Positions 9,803 through 18,960 of a stretch of 64,000 bases of DNA are shown piece by piece; position 1 is the stretch's first letter; each line of letters begins with the position of its first letter. The DNA comes from Psychrobacter sp. PL19. GTDB taxonomy: Bacteria > Pseudomonadota > Gammaproteobacteria > Pseudomonadales > Moraxellaceae. A program made the translations under genes and the position numbers. Under the pieces are notes generated by a model. That model was given only the letters and a program-made list of their open reading frames with translations, ran no database searches and was not told where the DNA came from. The DNA lies in the NCBI RefSeq assembly GCF_017875835.1, contig NZ_JAGING010000001.1, positions 2,170,001-2,234,000 on the forward strand, given 5' to 3'.

Positions 9803-11551
9803 CTAACCAATCACTAGCTGCTCTAAACTATCACCTTTTTCTTGCTCAGCAAGATTGGCTACCATCGATAGCGCATGTGCTTGCTGGCGAGTGGATTGAC
9901 TACTAGATATCATGTCATCTCTAGGCGTAGCAGCCGTACCTTCACGTAACCAGTTATCAGCCGTGTCGCTAACGTTCTGATTATGCTGCTGATTGTGTAA
10001 GTTGTACCAAGCCAAATCATGATGTAGCGCGACCACATCACCCATTATTAATAGCGCTGGCGTGGGCAGCTGGTGTTGTTCTTGTAATGCAACGATGCTG
10101 GCAAGCGTACCAGTCAATACTTGCTGATTGGGCATACTGGCATTGGAGATGATAGCGATAGGGGTATCAACACTGCGTCCTGCTGTAATCAAGCCTTCAG
10201 TCAAACGTGGCAGCGAATGTAGCCCCATATAGAAAACTACGGTTTCATCGGTATCAAGTAGATTTTTGAAATTATCGTTGGGCGCGCCAGCCTTTAAAAA
10301 ACCAGTCACAAAACGTACTGACTGCGAATGATCTCGGTGGGTAAGGGGAATGCCAGCATAACTGGCAGCGGCATTAGCAGCAGTAATTCCTGGAACGACT
10401 TGGTAAGGGATGCTATGGGCACGTAAGCTCTCAATCTCTTCACCGCCACGGCCAAAGATAAACGGATCACCACCTTTAAGTCTTACCACGCGTCGACCTT
10501 GTTTGGCTTCATTGACCAATAGCTCATTGATACCCAGCTGCGCGACGGCATGGTTGCTGCGTTTCTTGCCAACAAATACTTTATCGGCATCACGGCGGCA
10601 CAAATCTAGCACTTGCGGGGATACTAGCGCATCATAAAACACAATATCAGCTTGTTGCATGAGCCTTAACGCTTTAAAGGTTAATAATTCTGGATCACCT
10701 GGTCCTGCGCCTACGATATAAACTTCACCAACGGGTTGTACAGGTTTGGCCGTCATGTCATGGCTACTATTGTGATCATTAGACGTTGACTCATTCGCGA
10801 TTACTGGCGCAGTCGCTGATATCGCTTGGGTCTCTAGCCCGTCCGCATGCTGGCTCGTAAGATTAGATGAGCTGGTTCGGACCGTATTGTCTTTAATAAT
10901 TTGAGCTGCAGTGCTGTCTAAGTCTGCTTGTAACTGCGCCGATGCCTGGGTCTCATTCCCAGCAAACATCAATTCACTGACTTGACCTTCAAAGGCACGT
11001 TCCCAAAACTGTCGGCGTCCGGTCAAGGTTGGTATTTTAGTTTTAACTTCTGCGCGAAAGTCGCCAGCAAGTTTGGCTAGCTTGCCATAGCCTTGGGGTA
11101 TTAAAGTCTCTAACCGCGCCCGTAATAGACGTGCCAGCACCGGCGCTTTACCATTTGAGGAAATGCCAATCACGATAGGATTGCGATCAACAATAGCGGG
11201 AAAAATAAAATCACATAAATGCGGGGTATCGACCACGTTGACTGGAATATTTAATTCGGTGGCATCGGCATGAACTTGCTGGTTGAGCGCTTCATCATCA
11301 GTTCCAGCAATGATAACGCGCGCACCCGTCATATAAGATTGATTATAATTTTCATAGACCAGATAATGTTTATTACCAGCTTTAGCATTCGTGAGCAGCG
11401 CCTGTAGTTCAGGGCAAATATCGGGTGCAAGAATAGTGATGCACGCGCCAGCCCGACTGAGCAAATCTGCTTTACGTAATGCCACATCGCCGCCGCCAAC
11501 GATAAGCACTTTGCGGCCTTCTAATTTAAAAAATAGCGGAAAGGTGTTCAT
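9803..11551 (-). CDS. cysG: Siroheme synthase CysG (dehydrogenase/ferrochelatase plus methyltransferase)
   Basis: Makes siroheme, the cofactor of sulfite reductase, from uroporphyrinogen III. The N-terminal Rossmann domain (VLIVGGGDVALRKADLL, from residue 14) is the precorrin-2 dehydrogenase/ferrochelatase part. The C-terminal domain starts near residue 276 with VYIVGAGPGDPELLTFKA and contains VRLKGGDPFIFGRGGEE, the SAM uroporphyrinogen methyltransferase signature. At 582 residues it exceeds E. coli CysG (457). The extra length is a polar linker around residues 215-275 (S, T, N, H, A rich) and a C-terminal extension of about 60 residues. It sits downstream of cysH on the same strand but is separated from it by a terminator, so it is probably a separate unit. 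Confidence 0.95.
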   Translation of the reverse strand: MNTFPLFFKLEGRKVLIVGGGDVALRKADLLSRAGACITILAPDICPELQALLTNAKAGNKHYLVYENYNQSYMTGARVIIAGTDDEALNQQVHADATELNIPVNVVDTPHLCDFIFPAIVDRNPIVIGISSNGKAPVLARLLRARLETLIPQGYGKLAKLAGDFRAEVKTKIPTLTGRRQFWERAFEGQVSELMFAGNETQASAQLQADLDSTAAQIIKDNTVRTSSSNLTSQHADGLETQAISATAPVIANESTSNDHNSSHDMTAKPVQPVGEVYIVGAGPGDPELLTFKALRLMQQADIVFYDALVSPQVLDLCRRDADKVFVGKKRSNHAVAQLGINELLVNEAKQGRRVVRLKGGDPFIFGRGGEEIESLRAHSIPYQVVPGITAANAAASYAGIPLTHRDHSQSVRFVTGFLKAGAPNDNFKNLLDTDETVVFYMGLHSLPRLTEGLITAGRSVDTPIAIISNASMPNQQVLTGTLASIVALQEQHQLPTPALLIMGDVVALHHDLAWYNLHNQQHNQNVSDTADNWLREGTAATPRDDMISSSQSTRQQAHALSMVANLAEQEKGDSLEQLVIG

Positions 11552-11721
11552 ATCGTCACCATTAGTTGGTTGCAGTCAATTACAATTAATTTATGAAACT
11601 ATTATGGGGCATTGCGTGCTTATGCTCACCTAGCGTATTGGCATTAGCATATTCGTTTTTGATATGATGATGGGAATTTTTGATGCGAAAAGGAATAGCA
11701 GTATAAAACAATGGAGGGTAT

Positions 11722-11787
11722 AAAAAAATCCCGCTTAACCATCCTGTATTGAGTTGAGCAGGATATTGAGGTTAAGCAGGATTTTTT
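11722..11787. terminator. Long-stem terminator between cysH and cysG
   Basis: A-run, then GCTTAACC, CCTG, a loop, CAGG, GGTTAAGC and a T-run. It lies 40 bases beyond the cysH stop on the minus strand. The stem is long with one internal mismatch zone, and A and T runs on both sides allow two-way function. Confidence 0.85.
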
Positions 11788-11826
11788 AGTATTAACTTTT
11801 TCAATGATCAGTTAACCATTCGCCTA

Positions 11827-12465
11827 TTATAGCTGGGTATGTAAACCACATTCACGATTCTCTTCTACCTTAGTCGGATCAAAGTAATCGAGCTCGTTCG
11901 GTAGATTATTTTCAGCTAAATAGCTGTCTAAGTCAGCATCAGTTTTTTCAAATAACGGTGCTACTTTTAACACGCCATCTTTAGACAAACTTAGCACATC
12001 AAGACCTTGACGGAATTCAGTTTGGTCTTTACGAATGGCATTAAACCAGACATCAGGTTTTAACTCGTCAAGCGCACGGCGGAACGGCTCAAGTTTGACT
12101 TGGTCAGTGAATTCGTCATGTTGTGGATTATCAATGCCGGGAATACCATTCATGGTCGCGTCGCGATGAGCACTGGTTTGCTTTGGGATATAAGTAATGA
12201 CGTTTAAATCTAGATCACTAATTAATTGGTTAGCAAACTGATAGGTGGCGTCAGTGTTATAGCCTGAATCTACCCATAGCACCGTAATATCTGGGCGTTG
12301 CTTGGCGACCAAATGTAAGATAGCAGATTCGTAAGGACGGAAGTTAGTAGTAATAATTGGGTTGCTCGCTTGACTCAGCGCCCAGGCAACGATGTCTTCT
12401 GGCGACTTACCTTGCAAGTCTTTATTGGCTTGATTAAGGTCTAGATTTGGGTGTAATTGACTCAT
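11827..12465 (-). CDS. cysH: Phosphoadenylyl-sulfate reductase family protein (CysH)
   Basis: Reduces activated sulfate (PAPS, or possibly APS) to sulfite using thioredoxin. The adenine nucleotide alpha-hydrolase fold is seen in TTNFRPYESAILHLV and TVLWVDSGYNTDATY. The C-terminal ECGLHTQL carries the single catalytic cysteine. It is the only cysteine in the 212-residue protein, so the paired cysteines that hold a 4Fe-4S cluster in classical APS reductases are absent. The ribosome site AAGGAC lies 6 bases before the ATG. Seven copies of a hexamer precede it. Upstream are the DUF934 gene and cysI. Confidence 0.9.
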   Translation of the reverse strand: MSQLHPNLDLNQANKDLQGKSPEDIVAWALSQASNPIITTNFRPYESAILHLVAKQRPDITVLWVDSGYNTDATYQFANQLISDLDLNVITYIPKQTSAHRDATMNGIPGIDNPQHDEFTDQVKLEPFRRALDELKPDVWFNAIRKDQTEFRQGLDVLSLSKDGVLKVAPLFEKTDADLDSYLAENNLPNELDYFDPTKVEENRECGLHTQL

Positions 12466-12476
12466 ATGGTGTCCTT

Positions 12477-12518
12477 GTTAAAGTTAAAGTTAAAGTTAAA
12501 GTTAAAGTTAAAGTTAAA
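12477..12518. repeat. Seven tandem copies of GTTAAA just upstream of cysH
   Basis: Seven perfect GTTAAA units (TTTAAC on the cysH strand) run directly up to the cysH ribosome site. Being in a leader or promoter region, gain or loss of units would change spacing in 6-bp steps, not a reading frame. Confidence 0.97.
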
Positions 12519-12575
12519 TTAAGAAAATATTAAATTAAGAAGCTGACAATAAGTGGAGATGAATGCTATCGCTTT

Positions 12576-13178
12576 TTAAGCCCCGCTAAACATGGGCAAG
12601 CTGGCGGCGCTACGTCCGGAATGAGCACTGGCAAGCGCGGTAAACGCTTGGCTTAAATCAAAATCAGTGCTAGATTTCATATCATGTTCGCTTAGCACAA
12701 AACTGTCCGCGCCGACCCGTAACAGATATGCAATTTGGTCGCGGCCAAATGCGCCTGCCATCCGAATCTCGCCCTTATAGCCTAATTGACGTAGCGTTTG
12801 CACAAAGCTAAAGTCGCGACCATCAGTAAAGGCGGGTACATGAACAACAATCAGTGCCTGTGCCAATAAAAACTCGCTCAAACCTGCCAGCGCATCGGCA
12901 TCGGTGTCAGCCGTCATCCAAACGCCAAGCCGGCCTGTATGATGAATCAAGAGCTCATATACTTGTTGCAATAAACCACCCACTAACGTATTAGTAGCGC
13001 TCAATAAGTCAGCAAATGGTAGCAGTACATTGAGTTTTTCTTGTTTGTGTAGCAGTTCCAGTAGCGATATATGAGTCAGTGCAATACCATCAGGCAGCTC
13101 AGCGGTCGTGAGGGCATACCAGGTATCTTGACTACTGATATTAATGCCGCTGCTGTTGAGTACTTGGTGATTACCCAT
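12576..13178 (-). CDS. DUF934 family protein, sulfite reductase operon partner
   Basis: 200 residues. Its close relatives sit beside cysI-type sulfite reductases in many gammaproteobacteria and are annotated as possible oxidoreductases of sulfite reduction; the biochemical role is not established. Conserved blocks include LLPFADLLSATNTLV-like residues and GYKGEIRMAGAFGRDQ followed by LLRVGADSF, typical of the C-terminal half of DUF934. The start is placed at 13178 because AAGGAG lies 6 bases upstream. This start overlaps the cysI stop by 8 bases, a sign of translational coupling. An in-frame upstream start would read into cysI with no ribosome site. Confidence 0.85.
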   Translation of the reverse strand: MGNHQVLNSSGINISSQDTWYALTTAELPDGIALTHISLLELLHKQEKLNVLLPFADLLSATNTLVGGLLQQVYELLIHHTGRLGVWMTADTDADALAGLSEFLLAQALIVVHVPAFTDGRDFSFVQTLRQLGYKGEIRMAGAFGRDQIAYLLRVGADSFVLSEHDMKSSTDFDLSQAFTALASAHSGRSAASLPMFSGA

Positions 13179-14856
13179 AGACCTTCTCCTTAAATGGCGC
13201 AATACCAACGCGGGTAATCACGTCGCCAAAGCCTTCAACATCATTGTCATTTTTAGCACGTATCTCAAGATAAAGGTCTAAAATTATCTGCAAGGTACTG
13301 GCGACATCAGCAGCAGGGACAGCTCTGCCCAATATTTTTCCAAGCTTGGCATCATCACTAGAGTTGCCACCAAGGCTGATTTGATACCAGTGTTCGCCCT
13401 TCTTATCGACCCCCAAAATACCAATATCCCCCACATGATGGTGGGCGCAAGCATTCATACAGCCCGACATGTTCAGGCGGATATCACCTAGATCATATAA
13501 GTAATCGAGGTCATCGAACTGCTTTTCGATTTGTTCGGCGATATTGTAGGTAGTCGCATTGGCAAGGGAGCAATGGTCCCAACCAGGGCAGACAATCATG
13601 TCGGTTAGGGTGTTGATATTGGCACGGGCTAAATTCAGCTTGGCCAATTGCTGCCATAGCTCATACAAATGACTAACTTGCACATCAGCGAACACTAGAT
13701 TTTGCTCATAGGTACTACGCAGCTCACCAAAACTATAACGGTCAGACAAATCAGCTAGGGCATCCATTTGTACGTCATTCACGTCGCCTGAGGGCACATA
13801 AGTACCCTCAACCAAGCCTGCTTTTAAAGAAATGACTACCGCGCGATAACCAGCCACTTTATGTGCGACCGTATTTTGGGTATACCAGTTGGCAAAGTCT
13901 TGATTGCTGGTCAATAGCTGTTGCAGCTCAGATTGCACTTGTAACGCATCGATATTAAGGTAATCAGGGGCACTAAAATAGCTGCTAGCAGTGGCAAAAT
14001 TATCATCCGTTAACGTGAGGGCGCCATCTTTAGTATGGGCCTCCCATTCTGCGTCAACCAGTTTGGCAAACTCGCGACCGCCCATGCTTTCAACCAATAT
14101 CTTGATGCGTGCTTTGTATTTATTATCACGGCGGCCATGTAAGTTATAGACCCGTAAAATGGCATCTAAGTAACTGAGCAAATGCTTACGCGGTAAAAAT
14201 TTGTTGATAACTTTGCCAATCACTGGCGTACGTCCAAGCCCACCACCAACGATCACTTCAAAACCAATTTCGCCGTCATCATTGGTTTTCACATGCAAGC
14301 CAACATCATGTACTTGGGTCGCGGCGCGGTCATTTTCCGTACCGATAACCGCAATCTTAAATTTACGTGGTAAAAAAGCAAACTCTGGGTGGAAAGTCGA
14401 CCACTGGCGAATAATTTCACAATACGGACGCGGGTCGGCAATCTCTGCTTGATGAATACCGGCATAAGGGTCGGTCGTGGTATTACGAATACAGTTACCA
14501 GAAGTCTGAATAGCATGCATTTGCACCGAAGCCAAATGCGCTAGGATATCTGGAACGTCCTCTATTTTTGGCCAGTTCAGCTGAATATTAGTGCGAGTGG
14601 TGAAGTGCCCGTAGCCTTTGTCATACAAACGGGTGATTTCAGCCAGTTTGCGCAATTGATAGCTGGCAAGTAGTCCATAAGGAATAGCAATACGCAGCAT
14701 GGGCGCAAAACGCTGAATATAAAGTCCGTTTTGCAAGCGCAGCGGCAAAAACTGCTCTTCTGGCAGCTCACCGGCTAAAAACCGCTGAGTTTGATCGCGA
14801 AATTGCGCAACCCGTTCCTCAACCAAAGCTTGGTCAGCATAGTTATATTGATACAT
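13171..14856 (-). CDS. cysI: Nitrite/sulfite reductase hemoprotein (CysI)
   Basis: Reduces sulfite to sulfide in the cytoplasm with siroheme and a 4Fe-4S cluster. 561 residues with the duplicated ferredoxin-like and siroheme domains. Cluster and siroheme ligands are in VCPGWDHCSLAN and MSGCMNACAHHHVGDIG. The N-terminal half contains GYGHFTTRTNIQLNW and SGNCIRNTTTDPYAG, which bind siroheme and substrate. No flavoprotein partner (cysJ) is nearby, so electrons may come from ferredoxin or another carrier. It is the first gene of a leftward run with DUF934 and cysH. Confusion with an assimilatory nitrite reductase is unlikely given the sulfur neighbours. Confidence 0.92.
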   Translation of the reverse strand: MYQYNYADQALVEERVAQFRDQTQRFLAGELPEEQFLPLRLQNGLYIQRFAPMLRIAIPYGLLASYQLRKLAEITRLYDKGYGHFTTRTNIQLNWPKIEDVPDILAHLASVQMHAIQTSGNCIRNTTTDPYAGIHQAEIADPRPYCEIIRQWSTFHPEFAFLPRKFKIAVIGTENDRAATQVHDVGLHVKTNDDGEIGFEVIVGGGLGRTPVIGKVINKFLPRKHLLSYLDAILRVYNLHGRRDNKYKARIKILVESMGGREFAKLVDAEWEAHTKDGALTLTDDNFATASSYFSAPDYLNIDALQVQSELQQLLTSNQDFANWYTQNTVAHKVAGYRAVVISLKAGLVEGTYVPSGDVNDVQMDALADLSDRYSFGELRSTYEQNLVFADVQVSHLYELWQQLAKLNLARANINTLTDMIVCPGWDHCSLANATTYNIAEQIEKQFDDLDYLYDLGDIRLNMSGCMNACAHHHVGDIGILGVDKKGEHWYQISLGGNSSDDAKLGKILGRAVPAADVASTLQIILDLYLEIRAKNDNDVEGFGDVITRVGIAPFKEKVYG

Positions 14857-15260
14857 GACGTAATCTCAATTTTGTTTTTAAACTTGAAGGTGGTGTCAAA
14901 AAGTGCGCTATGTCAATGCGATAAAGCAACACTAAGAGCCGTGGCAAAAATCATGTGCTAGCTAGTAGCATTAAGAAAAAGGTTAGTGAGGTCTCAAAAA
15001 ATTAGCTTAAGACCACGTAGCTTTACATCATATAAGCTTGCGCCTCGAAATATAAATTCCTTTAAGTCATATCCATATCCAAACACAGCATAAATTTTCA
15101 TAACGAAAGTTAGGTAGCCTATGTATAACACCTATATCGTGCAAAACAGCACGGATATCTAGTCATTAACCATCCTGAATGACACTTTAATCCATACGCC
15201 TGTTACCCAGTTTTTTACTGCCTATTTCACTAGCACTTATTTGAGGTCCCTGATATTAAT
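14857..15260. promoter_or_regulatory. Divergent control region between cysI and sat
   Basis: About 400 bases between two divergently transcribed sulfur genes, with no ORF I can support. It must hold promoters for both, and a CysB-type activator site would be expected here from knowledge of sulfur regulation. I cannot point to a convincing site by eye. Several AT-rich stretches around 15000-15100 are promoter-like. Confidence 0.5.
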
Positions 15261-16514
15261 ATGACACAGTCTATAGCAGCCGTAGCAAAACCTAAACTAG
15301 TCCCACCACACGGCAGCGCCGAGCTTAAGCCCTTGCTATTAACTGGTGATGCACATACACAGGCGCTGACACTGGCCAGCACCTTGCCACAAATTACTTT
15401 AAGCTCACGCGAGCGTGGTGATTTGATCATGCTTGGTATTGGCGGTTTCACCCCACTTGACGGTTTTATGAATCAGGCGGATTGGCAAGGGGTGGTTGAT
15501 AACATGCACTTGCAGACCGGCGCTAACGCTGGTCTGTTTTGGCCCATTCCAATTACCTTATCCGCACCTCAAGCGACTGCTGATCATTTGAATCAAGGCG
15601 ATAAAGTCGCGTTGGTTGCTGAAAATGGTGAGGTCATGGGCATCTTGACGGTAGAAGAAACCTATACCATCGATAAAGCACATGAGTGCCAGCAAGTATT
15701 TACCACTATAGACAGTGAACATCCGGGCGTTCAGCAAGTGTTAAACCAAGACCAGGTCAATATTGCGGGTCGTGTTGAGGTGTTAAGTGAAGGTGAGTTT
15801 CCAACGCTTTATCCTGAGACTTATAAAACCCCTGAGCAAACCCGTCAAATTTTTGCGGACAAAGGCTGGAAAACGGTTGCGGCCTTCCAAACCCGCAATC
15901 CAATGCATCGCTCGCATGAATACCTGGCCAAAATCGCCATCGAGATTTGTGATGGGGTATTGGTACATTCATTGTTAGGCGCACTCAAACCCGGTGATAT
16001 TCCAGCCGACGTGCGTCAAGAAGCCATTAAGACCTTAATTGACAATTACTTTAAACAAGATACGGTCATTCAAGCCGGCTATCCACTAGACATGCGTTAT
16101 GCGGGCCCCCGTGAAGCCTTATTGCATGCGCTATTTCGTCAAAACTATGGTTGTAGCCATCTGATTGTTGGTCGTGACCATGCTGGTGTTGGTGATTATT
16201 ATGGTGCCTTTGATGCGCAAACTATTTTTGAGACGTTAGAAAAAGACGACCTAATTACTCAGCCGTTAAAAATAGATTGGACGTTTTGGTGTAATGCTTG
16301 TAGCGCTATGGCCTCTAGCAAAACCTGCCCACATGATGCCAGTCAGCATGTGAAAGTATCGGGTACCAAGCTGCGCAAGGCGTTATCTGAAGATAAAGAT
16401 GTCCCAGATAACTTTAGCCGTCCAGAAGTGTTGGATGTTTTGCGTCGCTACTATGCCAATATTGCAAAAGAAGAACGTGCTGAAGTTAAACTAACTGGTG
16501 CGTCTGCAGTATAA
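15261..16514 (+). CDS. sat: Sulfate adenylyltransferase (ATP sulfurylase), single-chain type
   Basis: Forms adenosine 5'-phosphosulfate (APS) from ATP and sulfate. 417 residues. The nucleotide-binding motif [16 protein letters not shown] lies near residue 210, and [14 protein letters not shown] is the second conserved loop. Cysteines near the C-terminus ([17 protein letters not shown]) match the zinc-binding module of bacterial and archaeal Sat. There is no fused APS kinase domain. It is divergent from cysI. A potential GAGG ribosome site is far from the ATG (14 bases), so the start is moderately sure. Confidence 0.95.
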   Translation: MTQSIAAVAKPKLVPPHGSAELKPLLLTGDAHTQALTLASTLPQITLSSRERGDLIMLGIGGFTPLDGFMNQADWQGVVDNMHLQTGANAGLFWPIPITLSAPQATADHLNQGDKVALVAENGEVMGILTVEETYTIDKAHECQQVFTTIDSEHPGVQQVLNQDQVNIAGRVEVLSEGEFPTLYPETYKTPEQTRQIFADKGWKTVAAFQTRNPMHRSHEYLAKIAIEICDGVLVHSLLGALKPGDIPADVRQEAIKTLIDNYFKQDTVIQAGYPLDMRYAGPREALLHALFRQNYGCSHLIVGRDHAGVGDYYGAFDAQTIFETLEKDDLITQPLKIDWTFWCNACSAMASSKTCPHDASQHVKVSGTKLRKALSEDKDVPDNFSRPEVLDVLRRYYANIAKEERAEVKLTGASAV

Positions 16515-16638
16515 TCATGTGATGTGGAATGAGTCTATTTTAAGACAGTTATAGTATAGCTGGAAGAAATTTTTGCAGCCTCTGTCGCGGTAGAACTGTA
16601 CGAGTTAAGACACGGTATCTATTTTATGTAGTACTCAA

Positions 16639-16675
16639 TAAAAAGGTGTCAGACGGTAAGTCTGGCACCTTTTTA
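16639..16675. terminator. Bidirectional terminator between sat and the lipoprotein gene
   Basis: A5 GGTG, CAGAC, a GGTAA loop, GTCTG, CACC and T5 form a strong hairpin between convergent genes. Confidence 0.92.
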
Positions 16676-16702
16676 TTGTTATAAGTTTGCCTATTGTAGC
16701 TT

Positions 16703-17239
16703 TTAGCTGAGTTTCAAATTACCAGCAAGCTTTTGATAATCGCCCGCTAAGGTCGCGCCACCAGCACAAAAATAATTCAACGCATACTTGTCTTGGCTAT
16801 CGATGGTTAACACGCCCTCTTTAAACTGCAAAAAAGTCAGGCTATCGTTAGCGACAGTCTGAAAAATGACCCCATGTGCATTGTCTTGGCCCATCAATTT
16901 AGCAGTGCCATCAAAGCTACAACTGGGCTGCTTGATATCGGCACGCGCGCGTACTTTGATATCTATTTCAGCGTTGCCAGAAGGTCGCACCATCACGCTA
17001 ACCCAATCATAACCTTGTGTGCGTTTATCATAACCATCAGAGACGTAGTCACCGATCACAGTTTGTACGGCTGTCGTGAGTACGGCGGGTTTTTGAGTCT
17101 CTGACGCTGTATTTTCAGCCATATCTGGACTGGTTGGCGTCAGTGCACTGCAACTGGTCAAAGCGACAAGAGCGGCAATGGTTATAGGGAAGGAGGTTCT
17201 CGTAAAAAAGGATAAACGACTACGTAGGTTTTTGATCAT
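16703..17239 (-). CDS. Small lipoprotein of unknown function
   Basis: 178 residues. A basic N-terminus and hydrophobic stretch (FPITIAALVALTSC) end in a lipobox, with the acylated cysteine at about residue 30. A linker rich in S, T, P and E follows. The mature part has two later cysteines (PSCSFDG and YFCAGG) that could form a disulfide in the periplasm. I do not recognise a family. It is convergent with sat and divergent from the sulfate-binding genes. A role in sulfur uptake would be a guess from position only. Confidence 0.75.
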   Translation of the reverse strand: MIKNLRSRLSFFTRTSFPITIAALVALTSCSALTPTSPDMAENTASETQKPAVLTTAVQTVIGDYVSDGYDKRTQGYDWVSVMVRPSGNAEIDIKVRARADIKQPSCSFDGTAKLMGQDNAHGVIFQTVANDSLTFLQFKEGVLTIDSQDKYALNYFCAGGATLAGDYQKLAGNLKLS

Positions 17240-17635
17240 AGGTAGGCCTTGTCATCATAAAGTTATCATAAAAATGGTGCATTTGTAGTTGGTAGAAAAG
17301 GCGGGGTTAAAAGCCAGCTGCTGGGCAGTTAAAGTATGCCACAGTCTAAATTATAAGCCATAACACTATGTAACTATAATCGTAGCACATCACCCATTAG
17401 CAGAATGAATAGCAAAATAAAATATTTAAAAATATCAATGACCCGTACTTATGCCAAGTTAATCACTTGATAAGCGGTTTTATCATTAAGCGCTACCCAC
17501 ACAAGCTGCTAGCATGACTATTGTTAACCATAACGGTATCAGATTTTACCCTATAATTTTTATCTCAATAAATATTGTCATAAAAAACGGTTTAATAACA
17601 CTCATATAATAAACTTAACTTTATAGAGAGCTACC
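17240..17635. promoter_or_regulatory. Intergenic region upstream of the sulfate transport genes
   Basis: About 400 AT-rich bases between divergent genes, with no supported ORF. It should carry the promoter of the first sulfate-binding gene, whose ribosome site GAGAG lies near 17624. I see no clear operator. Confidence 0.5.
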
Positions 17636-18796
17636 ATGCGACACCTCGCCAAAGCTATCAAAGTATTACCCCACACTAATCCTTCTTTGCATTCTTTAGT
17701 GTCCGCTCAGACCCGTATGTCTCCGCGATTTTTAGCAATAAGTGGCGCGGTTACCGCGGTAATATTGCTGGCTGGCTGCAGTCCAACCCAAGCAACCCAA
17801 GATGGTGACCCTGCGAATCAGGCGGCTAGTACGAATCAAGATGTCGATTTACTGAACGTCTCTTATGATGTGTCGCGCGATTTTTATAGAGAATATAACA
17901 CATTGTTTAGTACGGCCTATAAGGCGAAGTATCCGGGTAGTAAAGTGGCTGTCAACCAATCACATGGCGGTTCAAGCAAACAAGCACTGTCAGTCGCGAA
18001 TGGCCTACAAGCAGATGTGGTGACCTTCAATCAAAATACTGATATGAATCTGTTAGTAGAAAAAGGGCTGGTCGCCTCTGACTGGCAACAGGCGCTACCG
18101 AACAATGCCGTACCTTATACCAGTACCATGGTGCTGTTAGTCCGGACGGGAAATCCTAAGAATATTCAAGATTGGCAAGACTTGGCACGTACTGGTGTCG
18201 AGGTTGTGATGCCAAATCCGAAGACCAGCGGCACTGCGCGTTATGCTTTTTTGGGTGCCTATGGCTATGGCTTGCATCATTTTAAAGAGTCTATGTCCAT
18301 GAAAGAACCATTGCCAACCCAAACCAATGCCTATATCAAAGATCTATTGGCAAATGTGGTTACTTATGACAATGGCGCCCGGGCTGCGACCACCAGCTTT
18401 ACCCAGCGCATGCTAGGTGATGTGCTCATTACGACCGAAAATGAGGCGCATTTAGCCGTTAAGGAATTTGCTAAAGGTAGGGTTGAGATTGTTTATCCCA
18501 GCTATTCTATCGCTATTAATAATCCGGTGGCGGTGGTCAAAACTGTCGCCGATAAAAACGGTAGCACAGACGCGGCAAACGCTTATCTAAAAGGTCTATG
18601 GGATAAGCCGGCGCAACAGCTGATGGCGCAGATGTATCTACGCCCCAGTGATAAAGAAGTGTTGGCTGCCAATAAAAATACACTGCCTAATATCGATACC
18701 TTTGAGCCGGTGGCGGTGTTTGGATCTTGGGAGCAGATTATGGACACTATTTTTGTCGATGGCGGACTGTATGATCGGCTGGCACGTCGTCAATAG
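17636..18796 (+). CDS. sbp: Sulfate/thiosulfate ABC transporter substrate-binding lipoprotein 1
   Basis: Binds sulfate in the periplasm and hands it to CysTW. Family motifs include NVSYDVSRDFYREYN, VNQSHGGSSKQA (anion-binding loop), LQADVVTFNQ and NPKTSGTARYAFLGAYGY. 386 residues. A lipobox LLAGC ends at residue 48, so this one is membrane-anchored rather than free. The signal region is long if translation starts at 17636; Met28 (17717) would give a standard-length signal, but a GAGAG ribosome site favours the upstream ATG. A close paralogue follows 160 bases downstream. Confidence 0.93.
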   Translation: MRHLAKAIKVLPHTNPSLHSLVSAQTRMSPRFLAISGAVTAVILLAGCSPTQATQDGDPANQAASTNQDVDLLNVSYDVSRDFYREYNTLFSTAYKAKYPGSKVAVNQSHGGSSKQALSVANGLQADVVTFNQNTDMNLLVEKGLVASDWQQALPNNAVPYTSTMVLLVRTGNPKNIQDWQDLARTGVEVVMPNPKTSGTARYAFLGAYGYGLHHFKESMSMKEPLPTQTNAYIKDLLANVVTYDNGARAATTSFTQRMLGDVLITTENEAHLAVKEFAKGRVEIVYPSYSIAINNPVAVVKTVADKNGSTDAANAYLKGLWDKPAQQLMAQMYLRPSDKEVLAANKNTLPNIDTFEPVAVFGSWEQIMDTIFVDGGLYDRLARRQ

Positions 18797-18960
18797 TCTT
18801 TTTTGGCTGACAACTACAAAATAACCACTATTTTTTATAGATGATTAATACAATCTTGTTATTCCATTTTGGCAATAACATACGCATATTCATCATTAAA
18901 CATAATAAGCTAGCGCTGTTAGCATAACGGCATTACATCATATATTACATTGAGGCACTT

